A stretch of 64,000 bases of DNA from assembly GCA_016647705.1 (NCBI GenBank), contig CM028327.1, forward strand, positions 10,301,726-10,365,725, read 5' to 3'. Shown here piece by piece: positions 1 through 9,567 of the stretch (within the stretch, counting starts at the first letter, position 1; each line of letters starts with the position of its first letter). Below the pieces are notes generated by a model, which was not told where the DNA came from, did not search any database, and saw only the letters and a program-made list of their open reading frames with translations. The position numbers were made by a program, and so were the translations under genes. This DNA is from Eucommia ulmoides (Eukaryota > Streptophyta > Magnoliopsida > Garryales > Eucommiaceae).

Positions 1-38
1 TAAAAGAACTTGAAAAAATGTTACCAAACGGTGCCTAA
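1..38. mobile_element. Terminus of a MITE in the last visible intron
   Basis: The stretch ends in TTACCAAACGGTGCCTAA. The same terminal sequence ends the MITE at 817-1196, so this is the right end of another copy cut by the window edge. Confidence 0.45.
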
Positions 39-43
39 GTACT

Positions 44-500
44 AAGATCTTGTTTGATAACGCAATTAAACACTTAAAACTGAATGCATTAAACACTTAT
101 CAAATTAAGTGCGTTTTTTATAACAAAATTAAACGATTACTTAAAAAATAATCATCACTTAAAAAATTGTTCAAAATTTTAAGTGATTATGATTCGTTTA
201 ATTTTTTTAACATTTATCACTTAATACCATAGAATATCTAAGTATCACAACTAATACATTACACCAATACTATAAAATCTCACAAAAAAGTGATATAGAA
301 AAAATTATAATTGGAGAAAATACTAAATTGAGAAAAAATAGAGAGAATATTTTTAAAAAATAAAGTTGTAAAAATTATTTTAAAAACAAAAATTTGTATA
401 AAGATAATCTTTTTTAAGTTAAAAGCATTAAAAAACTAAAGCACTTAAAGTACTTAATATTCAGCACTTAAAATTTAAGTATTATCAAACATGCCCCGAG
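44..500. mobile_element. MITE in the intron after the 552-761 exon
   Basis: The outer ends are inverted: TTGTTTGATAA near 49-60 and its complement TTATCAAACATG near 482-493. Subterminal motifs of the ACACTTAA / TTAAGTGCT type also face each other. The interior is AT-rich with no reading frame. The ends resemble hAT-type MITEs; no clear target duplication was found. Confidence 0.5.
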
Positions 501-551
501 TTAAATGACAATCACAATGTTTCAGGTCTATGAAGCAGTTAAGAACATTAC

Positions 552-3500
552 CTGGGCAATCTCAAACCCACGCCCTTCTCCCAGCAGAATATTTTTGGCT
601 GGAACAAGGACATTCTTGAATGAAACCTCAGCATGCCCATGTGGTGCATCATCAAAGCCAAAGACAGTGAGAGGTCTCTTTATGTGTACTCCAGGAGTTT
701 TCATATCTACTAGAATCATCGACTGCTGCTTATGCTTGGGGGCTGTGAAGTCGGTTTTTCCCTGCATATTGTCGAAATCAACTATTGCCTTTGACATGAT
801 GGGCAAGAACAAAAGTTAAACACTGTTTGGTAACACTTTTTTTAAATACCTCTTTGCCTTTAAACAAAGAAGTACCGAATTTTAAAAATTTTGCACTTAA
901 AAAGTACTTTGTAAAATAATTATTAAAAAAAAAGTACATCATGATTTTAAGTATTTTTTGAAAAAGAAAATCTATTTTTTTTTTCTTTGATTTTTATATT
1001 TTAAGAGATCGACTAGGACCTTTCCACCCAAATTTCCACAAGCATCTATGAAATTCTAACGCACTTCTTTTTGCTTTATATCATCTCTATACTATCTAAT
1101 ACATTTGATTTTTTGTTCTACTTTCAAGTAGAAGTACTCTTTTGCAGAATTAATTTTTTTATTTTTTATTTTTAAAAAGTTACCAAACGGTGCCTAAATG
1201 ATTTATGACCTTCCAGCAAACAAGAACTTACCATAACAATGAGTAGCTTGCACCTAGGATCCATTGCCCCACTGGTCCACCACTTGTTTCCATTAATGAC
1301 ATAAGAATCACCTTGCCTGTTCAATGAATGCAATAGTCGTTAAAAAACGCGCGCGCGCGCTCACACATATAAACTCTCTTGTAACCCTGATATCACGTAA
1401 ACTGATTTATGCAATTATAGAATTCGAGGCAATAGCCGACCTTGTAATAGAGCACTCTATATTGGTAGCATCAGAAGATGCAACTTGGGGCTCTGTCATT
1501 GCAAATCCAGACCGAATTTTCCCCTCCAGCAACGGAACAAGCCACTCTTTCAATTGCTTTTCATTACCATAGCGAAGTAACACCTAAAAACAAACCGTAA
1601 GGGGGCGGGAACAGATAATCAAACAAAATAAAGAATTACATGCATATTAAAATATAAAGAGCATTTGTCTTTGCTTTTGATTAAAAGAAGTGTTACCAAA
1701 CGATGCCAAAATTTATTTGTCCTAAATGAACTTGTCAGCTCTTGGTTACCTCCATATTTCCAGTGTCAGGAGCCCCACAGTTAAACACCTGCGGAGCCCA
1801 AACAGACCGGCCCATGATCTCACAAAGGTATCCATACTCGAGGTTCGACAGGCCCGCACCCAATAAGCGATCAAATGCATCATCATTACTCTGATTAGAA
1901 ATCAGTTTTCTCGCTCTAGCAGCACTATCAAACTGGAAAAAAATGATAAATGAGGACACATCAACTATGTTGTTTTTGAGCATGTCTTTGGTCCTAAAAA
2001 TATTAGAGACACTCTGCAATAGAAAAGACATACAGGTATCCATAAATTCCACAGCCCTCGTTTCTTAGCCAGCTCCTTTAATCGCTCCTCCTCTGGGTGA
2101 ATTGTCCAACGCATGTTGGATTGAGCAAGCTTGTAAAACTCATTTTCCATTGGGTATATGTGCTCCTCCATAAATTTAATCAATATGGATCTCAATTCCT
2201 GAATCTTTTTGCCAGGAGCAAACTTTCCTCCTGTTGGGAGGCCTAGATTTTTGCTGCTACTGAGATGTGGCACATCCTTCGCAATTGTATCTGAGTAGTG
2301 GAAATAAGAACAGCATCATAGGGAATCAATATAATTCATATGACCACTTAATTCTAAAGCCTTATATAACATTTAAAACATGTTTAACCTATTGGACATG
2401 TAACATAGCTTTCAAGTAAAAACCAAAATAAAGGTATAGATTTAACTTTGCAATCCTGAAGTTTGCATGCGGTTGAACATTTCACCTAATTTTTCAATCT
2501 TAACAATTTGTCCCCTTGAAATTTGTTTTTTGTATCAATTTGGTCCAATTAACGGAATCTGATCAATTTATAGCTGGAGTAGGGGGGCAAAATGAAACCA
2601 CTTTCAAACTTTAGGGGTGAAAAGCCTAAATTAATTTTTTTTTTCTTCAATTACTTTTCTCTCATGTGCAAGTCACATGACTGACTCTGGAGATAAAATA
2701 GACTGCAATCTGCCAATTGGACCAAATTGATACACAGAAAAAATTCAAGGGACAAATTGCAAAATTGAAATATCAAAGGGCAAAGTTCGATCATACTCAG
2801 GTTTGAGAGGTGCAAAGTGCAATCCAGCCAAAAAAAAATGTAAGTTGCCTTTATTGGGACATCAATTTGCTCAACACTAAAAATACCAGATGGAGGGTGC
2901 TGAGGAAGCACAGATTCCCGCTTAACAAAAGACCAAGCGGTGTCTATAAGCACATTAGCTTTTTCCCCTGCACGTCGGGCACGTTCACCACCAGAAGCAT
3001 TGCCCTACAAAGCCACGATAAACAACATCAAAAGAAATTTTTTTATAATAATACATACATACATATATATATATATATAAGAAGGCCTCAATACTTCTAC
3101 AATAAAAGTTTGGTGACTAGATATACCATAATCCATCTACTATGAACACCAGAAAAAATTGATGCCCCGCGGAACAAAGAAAAGGCAACATAAAACTTCC
3201 AATCAGCAACAGGCCATGGTTTTCCCTACATTGCAACATATTATTAGAAGTGAGTCCTTCGAAATTTAGACATTAGTACTGATAAACGCCTTCCCTACTC
3301 AAGAGATCACAAGACTTAAAGCAGTCACTACAAAAAATAGGTCAATAGTTAGAGCTAAAAATCTCCAAAAAGCATCTTATTAAGTAATGTTCTCAGGTTT
3401 GTTTCACTAGCATAGAATGGACATCAGGAAGCCCTTCAATTTTTGAAGATAGATAAACCCTTCACTTCGCAAGATAGATAAAAACTCGTGAACAACGAGT

Positions 3501-5531
3501 CAATTTCTTCGTAAGAAAAATACAAACGTTACATGCAAAACAAAGTTTCCTTACAAAAAAAATATTGAGATGTCCCTTACCGCATAAGAACAGTAATCTA
3601 CAAGATATTCTGCCATCGTTGGAATTCCTTCAGGAAAATTATTAAGCTCAAAACCATTATTTTGTTCTACAACTTCCTGTGAAATATCTGCAACGTAATG
3701 CTGCCAAGCAAAACACGCTTACAATCAACATGATAGAAATAGACAGCATTAAAGCCAGAAGAACATTAATCGACAAAATCTGAAACCAATAACATAATAA
3801 CATACCAAGCAGCTATATGCAACATCACACATTTGGTTTCCGAGCGTGGACAACTCCCAGTCAAGAATGCCTATCACTCTATCCTGAAACATGAAAAACA
3901 ATCTATTTAAGGGGGAGATTTGGCTTGGTGTCCAGAACAGGAAATATACACAGAATTTGCACAATAAAGTATGGTTAATTTCATAGTACGGCACCTCAAT
4001 GGGATGGAATACAAGATTATCAAGCCGAAAATCACCATGGACTAGACCTGCTACAGATGCGGAAGTATCTTCAGAAGGAATATGTTGTAACAACCAGTCA
4101 ATCAGTTCTAACATTTTTGGGTTTCTATCAGATTTCCCCTCGCCGGTTGAAGCCAGATATTGTTTGGCCCACCTATCCACCTAAAGGAGAGGCACAATAG
4201 CACGTCAGTTGTTCTTTTCTTTTTCCTTTGAAAAATGGGAAGTTGTGACAAATGATAGATGTGTGTATGAGACGGATAACTAGAAGAGCCAAGGTTAAAT
4301 ACCAAGAAATCAATCAAAATCAGTGCATAATCATTCTGCACTATATAAAATCAGAAAAACAAAATACAAAAGCAAGTGATTGCTAAAATCCCAATAAGAA
4401 ATTGACACACCTGTCGCTTACAATAGTTGTCCCGCCTCCCATAACTACCTATGCCAATGGCATCAACATCGGTAAAATGAAGAGAAGCCAAAGCTTTGGC
4501 AGTAGCATGATATATTGCCCTCCTCCGATTAGGTTCTACACCCTAATAAAAAATGAGTCATCATATCTACAATTAAAGAACTTAATAGCATCAACTGGAA
4601 ATTTGAGAATGAGGCCAAAAGGTAAAGCTCATTACAGGAAGTTTGGGGTCAAGGAATATTCGGCCTTCCAAATACTCCATAATGTAAAATGGAGTTCCAA
4701 TCACACTCGAATCAGTACACAAACAGAACACTTTTGGGACCGGAACCAGTGTATGAGTACTTAACGCATGCAGAACCTGTCACAACAATAAAAATAATAA
4801 TAATAATAATAATAATAAAAATAAATAAATTAGCTCCAACAAGTATGCAAAGAGAGCTCCTAATTGTTAACCTCAAATATATCTAGTTCATGTATCGGCT
4901 TTAACTTTGAATTATTGGTAGATTCTATCTCTGCTCACATTACTTTCAAAGTTTAAGTAGTTCAGGTTTCGAGCTCAACATCTCCTTAGTTTTAATCATG
5001 TAAATTTCACCCATCGTTTATCTAGAAGTCCAACTGATTTGAGGCAGAGTGACTCTACAATTGCCTGGAAAAAAAACCAATACGACCTTCCTAAGTGAAT
5101 TGCACTTGTGGCACTCCTAGAACATACATATCAATATACATACATCATGTAGCAAGAGGCAAATGAAGAGAGAACCTGAAATTCTCTCTCGACGGCATGA
5201 GCAGATTGAAGCAATTTCCCAGGAGGCTTCTTTCTTAGCACATACCGCCTCAAAGAAGATTCCGATCTAACTTCCATGAGAAACGTAGGGTTCGACTGGC
5301 CATGCCCGAACTGTACTTACAGCAATACTCACCCATCAAAACACACAATCAATAAGAAAACAACATATAACTAGAGGAGAAAGATAAATTAGAGACCTGA
5401 TAAACGGCGAATTTCGAAGGCGAGTCAGGGAAGCCTTGAACGTGTGCGGAGGCGTATCTGAACAAGGCGTCGACGTCGAACTGGTGAGCCGGATGCACTA
5501 GGCCGACCAAATCGGATGTGCGGCTCGCCAT
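552..5531 (-). CDS. IBR3: IBR3 / ACAD10-11-like acyl-CoA dehydrogenase with N-terminal APH-type kinase domain (3' end outside window)
   Basis: Fourteen exons join in frame (2022 nt, 674 codons), all with GT-AG introns: 5531-5397, 5310-5176, 4776-4636, 4542-4411, 4180-3995, 3883-3806, 3700-3581, 3225-3127, 3004-2887, 2290-2034, 1932-1750, 1583-1441, 1316-1232, 761-552. The protein starts [20 protein letters not shown]. An aminoglycoside-phosphotransferase-like domain covers roughly residues 30-300, with HGDFRLDN (H229, D231, N236) and LDWE (D251) as catalytic and metal-binding motifs. An acyl-CoA dehydrogenase part follows from about residue 390, with the flavin/substrate signature [13 protein letters not shown] near residues 556-568 and the middle domain to residue 674. 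In Arabidopsis, IBR3 acts in peroxisomal beta-oxidation-like conversion of indole-3-butyric acid to IAA; function here is by family. The C-terminal helical domain and any peroxisomal targeting tail are off the left edge, so localisation cannot be read. The reading frame is unbroken and looks functional. The start was chosen because ATG 5531 has A at -3 and G at +4. Confidence 0.93.
817..1196. mobile_element. hAT-like MITE in the intron between exons 1232-1316 and 552-761
   Basis: Inverted ends: TAAACACTGTTTGGTAAC at 817-834 faces the complement of TAGGCACCGTTTGGTAAC at 1179-1196 (15 of 18 match). The interior is T/A-rich and non-coding. Length and TIR style fit hAT-type MITEs, but an 8-bp target duplication was not seen. 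Confidence 0.6.
1660..1710. mobile_element. Terminal fragment of the same MITE family
   Basis: TGTTACCAAACGATGCC at about 1691-1707, inside the intron between exons 1750-1932 and 1441-1583, matches the ends of the MITEs at 1-38 and 817-1196. No opposite end is obvious in this 166-bp intron, so it is a relic or a very short derivative. Confidence 0.3.
2446..2826. mobile_element. Inverted-repeat (foldback) MITE in the intron between exons 2887-3004 and 2034-2290
   Basis: The left arm contains TATCAATTTGGTCCAATTA (about 2533) and the right arm has its complement around 2714-2735. Further paired blocks (CAATTTGTCCCCTTGAA with TTCAAGGGACAAATTG) extend outward, giving arms of more than 100 bp. No coding frame. 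No target duplication was identified. Confidence 0.5.
4792..4818. repeat. (ATA)n microsatellite in an intron
   Basis: About nine ATA/ATT triplets lie in the intron between exons 5176-5310 and 4636-4776, just upstream of the acceptor on the minus strand. Confidence 0.8.
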
Positions 5532-5750
5532 TATCAAACGATCAAATCAACAATTACTCAGCGGTTTTAACAGAGTGTATACTAGTTTAGCTGTGAATTG
5601 AACTGTTCAGCTAACACCTAATCAGTGCAACAAGATGTGCGAGAAGAGATAGAGAGACTTCCATCCATCACGATGACAGAAAATACCGCAGATATGCTTC
5701 ATGAGAAAGTGAGGATTGATGATTTCAAAGTTCTGAGGTAACGACGTTCA
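5532..5750 (-). promoter_or_regulatory. Probable 5' UTR and proximal promoter of the IBR3-like gene
   Basis: This stretch lies between the ATG and an upstream MITE. On the minus strand it has a CT-rich run (about 5640-5660) typical of plant 5' UTRs. No convincing TATA box was found here. The next AT-rich candidates lie inside the MITE at 5751-6160, so the transcription start cannot be fixed from sequence. Confidence 0.4.
5618..5668 (-). other. Possible short upstream ORF (16 codons plus stop)
   Basis: On the minus strand an ATG at 5668-5666 opens a frame that ends with TAG at 5620-5618, about 87 nt before the main ATG. It matters only if transcription begins upstream of it. It could lower translation of the IBR3-like protein, but nothing beyond the open frame supports translation. 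Confidence 0.25.
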
Positions 5751-6160
5751 GGCATTGTTTGGTATGAGGAAAAGGGATAGGAGAAAGCAAATAGGAGGTG
5801 AAATGATTTTTTTTTTTTTTTAAATGTTTGGTATGAGAGAAAAATAAAAAAAAAAATAAATAAATAATAATAATAATAATATTCTCGTCACTTTTTTTTT
5901 TTTTCCTTAAAATAGAAGTGAAAATAAAAAATTATTTTATATAACAAATATCTATTTTATTTGTATTAAGGGTAAAATAATAAATTAAGCAAAAAATATA
6001 TTATTATTTTTTTAATACAAACAAAATATTATTTTCCTTCGTTCTATATCCCTCCAACCAAACACACTGAAAATTAATTTTTCCTCTACAAAAATATATA
6101 TATTTTTTTTATTTATCTTTTCCTTTTTTTTTTTTTCTCATTCTTCCAACCAAACATACC
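5751..6160. mobile_element. Tourist/Harbinger-like MITE just upstream of the IBR3-like gene
   Basis: It starts GGCATTGTTTGGTATGAGG and ends with CCAACCAAACATACC, which are imperfect inverted ends. TCA flanks both sides (5748-5750 and 6161-6163), fitting a 3-bp target duplication. The interior is poly-T/A with an (AAT)n run near 5867-5880. It sits about 220 bp upstream of the ATG, in the likely promoter. Confidence 0.6.
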
Positions 6161-7223
6161 TCAGTGTTTAATTAGTAAAATTGAAGTACAAAAAATGTTG
6201 AACAAATCTAAAAGAGCCAATGTTGATGGCAATTTTGTAATTTCAGCTCTGATTTGTCCTTCCTTTTGGGATGGCAACTTCGTAATTTCTCTGCAGTTTT
6301 GTCCACAAAAGTAATTTCAAATAATTACAGATTCCAGCATTAACAATAATTACATTCTTCTCCCTAATTTGAAATTAAATATGACAGATTTCACCCTTAA
6401 AATTTGATTGTACTTGCATTTTACTTCTTAGTATTTTCATTTTCTATTAGTCCATAATATATAATAGAAATTAAAAATAAAAAATAAAAAAATGAAACAA
6501 ACAAATAAATGAAAAAATAGAAAACAAAGAAAAAAAATTAAATAATAAAATATTACAAATTTCACGTTTAAAATTTAATTCTACTTATATTTTACCTTTT
6601 AATATTTGGTATATAATAGAAAAAAAATAAAAAAAAATTAAAAAAAATAAAGAACAAAAAATATATTGAATAATATAAAACAAGCGAAAAAAAGACAACA
6701 ATATAATCAAAATAAATAAATATATATATAAAAAAAATTACCGATTACAAATTGAAAATGAATAATGAAAACATAACACAACAAAAATAAAATAAAATGA
6801 AATATATAATATAAAAAATAAAAGACACTGAAAAATAAACTATTTAAAGTGAAAGAGAAAGAATTAGACATTGAATTTAAGTTTGTTCCTACTTTATTCT
6901 TTTGGTTCTTCAGATTTCTTTAGATTTTAATTTATAAATAAAGTGACATACTTACAAATGATAATATCCACTAGAATTCGAAACACTATTAATATATAAA
7001 AGAAAACATAAAACGGTATTAGAAGTCTTAAACTTCTAACAACTGTGAGCTTCAAATTTGTCTAGTATATTTTTTCATTTAATACATTTATATAATGTTT
7101 TAATGTATGATAAAAAAACAAAAAACAAATAATTAATATAGAATTTTTACTAGGCATGTGCTTTTGCACGTGCCTATCCCTAGTGTAAATGAAAAGAACT
7201 AATTAAAAATCATTTACTATATT
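6161..7223. other. AT-rich intergenic DNA without a recognisable gene
   Basis: No coding signal. An imperfect direct repeat is visible: about 6382-6480 and 6552-6640 share a TTTCAC..TTAAAATTT block and a TATAATAGAAA block, each followed by A-rich tracts. The stretch ends in a short hairpin (separate entry) just before the LTR of element B. Confidence 0.6.
7153..7185. mobile_element. Hairpin with CTAGT resembling a Helitron 3' end
   Basis: AGGCATGTGC TTTT GCACGTGCCT (7154-7177) forms a 10-bp stem with one mismatch, followed a few bases later by CTAGT. Plant Helitrons end in a short hairpin and CTRRT. The 5' end was not located and the base after CTAGT is not T, so this is weak. Confidence 0.3.
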
Positions 7224-8021
7224 TGTTAGTGCATAAAACTGATACACATCTCGAGTATGGTCCAATCGGATGACCGGTGGATCTTCTTGATGAGGTGGAG
7301 TCATCGATTGAAAATTCTTCAGGTGAGTTATGCTGGGTCCTAGGAGGACTGACCTACTGTGTCCAGAGTCCTGTTCTTCAAGGAATGTACCTACAGAAGG
7401 TTCAGATTGGGGTTTGTCCCTATGAAACCCCTCTGGTGTGGTAATTAATGCTCAGAGAGAAAATGTACAGAATATAACAAGTAAACAAATGAACTTGCAC
7501 GTAATGTAAGTGTATTCAAGCGTACCTCGGACTTACATAACCTCCGATATATATAAGCGTTGGAGATGATTAGTCGGGCCTAAACACAATTAATTAGTTG
7601 AAACTCTGTATTTAGCCAATAATCCGGGACGTTTAGGAGATAATCGTTGGGCTTGGGCTTTTGGGCCTATTTGACGAAGCCCGCGAGCCTTTGTCAGGCC
7701 TGCGGCGGTGAGCTGGTAGAGGAGCGCGGAGATTCATGAAATTCTGAAGAAGAAACAAGGTGAAAATGGGAGCTGATTGAGGTGAACGACTGAGTCTCTA
7801 AAACTGATTGCCGAGAGCACGATGTAGAGCTCAAAGCGGCACATCTCTGCGGGGCTCCTCGCTCCTCCCTAGGTGCAAATGAGATTTCAGGGAGGAGCTG
7901 TAGTCAGCGTATGCTCCAGCGTGGCGTTGTGGTTTTCGGAATGTGTCCTTGTCATTACGACGGTTGACACATGGCTGGGTCCTAAGTGCTGACTCAGAGG
8001 TGCCCAAAAATACCCTCATCA
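7224..8021 (-). repeat. LTR of element B (3' LTR in element orientation)
   Basis: Collinear with 20978-21751 throughout (for example CACATCTCGAGTATGGTCCA against the same block with few changes), ending CAAAAATACCCTCATCA. On the minus strand it is preceded by a purine-rich AGGCTAGAGGGCAAC at about 8022-8036, the likely polypurine tract. Confidence 0.8.
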
Positions 8022-8131
8022 GTTGCCCTCTAGCCTTGTGCGGCGAGGGAAGTGAAGCGGTCAAGGATATCGATTCCTAGCTGAAACGGACGTCCTGGAG
8101 ACTTCGAAATGCAAGAAACACCTCTGATCGA

Positions 8132-8495
8132 CATTTTTTCAAGAGTTAGTTTTTTTCTTGAGGAGCTTATTCGAAATAGGCCTCCATACGGTCAAGAACT
8201 AGGGTCAGGTAGCACAGTAGGGCGGTCTCGAATTTCTTCGATTTTTAGGACGGTATTTTTTCAAGAGTTGAACTTTTTTAGAGGAGCTAATTTGAGATAC
8301 ACTCCTATATGGTCGAGATCCGGGATCAGGCAGTATGGTAGGGCAGCCTCTAATTTTTTCGATTTCACGGCGACAATTTTTTAAGAGTTGAACTTTTTTA
8401 GATGAGCTAATTTGAAATAGGTTCCCATATGAGCAGGGTCTGGGGTTAGGTAGCACGGCAGGGTGGCCCTGATTTTTTTCGATTTTCAGGTTGAC
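8132..8495. repeat. Tandem repeat, about 3 x 124 bp, in element B
   Basis: Each unit starts near TTTTTTCAAGAGTT (8132, 8257, 8379), continues with GAGGAGCTAATTTGA, then a GGTCAGGTAGCA-type block and GATTTTTTCGATTT. Unit length is about 122-125 bp with many substitutions. Confidence 0.75.
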
Positions 8496-8767
8496 AAACG
8501 TTCACCGTGAACAAGCCTTGAGCACGGACTGACCTTCACTGCAGAGAAAATTGAGGCAAGCCCCAAAAGAGTGCGTGCCACAGACGGGCAGGAAGACAAG
8601 GGGTTGCGCCCCCATTTAAAATTTAAGGGGGCAAAATTGCCCCCTAAATAAAAGTAAAACGAAAAAAGGGGGAAGGGGGTTGTCACGCTGGCCTCAAGGG
8701 CCAGCGCTTGCACGTTGGTCCTTTGGGGCCAGCACCCTACGTTGGCCCCAAGAGACCAGCACCCTAC

Positions 8768-8768
<1 letters not shown>

Positions 8769-8817
<49 letters not shown>
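8769..8817. repeat. (TTA)n microsatellite
   Basis: About sixteen uninterrupted TTA triplets. They create poly-leucine open frames that are not genes. Confidence 0.9.
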
Positions 8818-9264
8818 TTATGCTATGGGGGGAGAGGGCTCCCTTAATTTACTTATTTATTGTTTTTGGTTGGGGGCAGTAAAAAGGAGGAGCAAGGAGC
8901 ATGGAGCTTGGAGTAGGAGCATCTCTCACACTTATAATTTTTTAGAATTCTTGGAGTTGTTAGTTAATTTTCTACTTTGCACCTCTTGGAGTCTGAGCTT
9001 CACTCATCTTGCACCTCTAAAATTCCGTGGGGAATATTTTGAACAATTGAAAGATTTTTTTTTCCACACAATTTTGGACACTTGGAGAGTTTGTTTTCTC
9101 TCTGCACGAGTTTGGACACTTGGAGGGCGGAGCAAGGTGTTCATCGCCATCTGGACCATGTCGGCCAGGAGTAGCGCAGCAGGGAGGTGTCGGTCACTAT
9201 TTGGACGCTGCCGGCTAGGAGTAGCGCAGTAGGGTGGTGTCAGTTGCGGGGCACTGAAGGGGAA

Positions 9265-9525
9265 TGTAAGACCCCGATATTTGATATACATATAATTTAA
9301 ATCGCATTTTAAAATGTTTCAAAAATATTGGGGTAGATGGTGTAAATTAATTATTTGAATTCAAATTTTGGGGATCAAATTGTAATTTTTTTTTAAACAT
9401 TAAAATGCGAATGGGTCTAATCAAAATCTTAACTAAAAAGAAGGGGAGAATTGTGTAAATTATATATATATTGATAGATAGATAGAAATGGTGGAAAACG
9501 AACGGCGAGGGAGAGGCCACTTGAC

Positions 9526-9567
<42 letters not shown>

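Larger units (their letters stand above)
8022..9264. other. Internal region of element B, distal part
   Basis: Contains three imperfect tandem copies of a roughly 124-bp unit, a block with repeated GGCCAGC and GTTGG motifs (8690-8760), a (TTA)n tract, and a segment with duplicated GGCTAGGAGTAGCGCAG-like motifs (9160-9235). No conserved protein domain was recognised. Confidence 0.55.

Noticed and set aside
2034..2290. Separate small genes from single-exon frames on the minus strand (1735-2052, 1965-2273, 3749-4180)
   Set aside because: These are exons of the IBR3-like gene read into introns; joined at GT-AG sites they form one continuous frame.
8708..9232. 174-codon open frame starting with poly-leucine
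   Set aside because: The leucine run is a (TTA)n microsatellite and the remainder has no recognisable domain.
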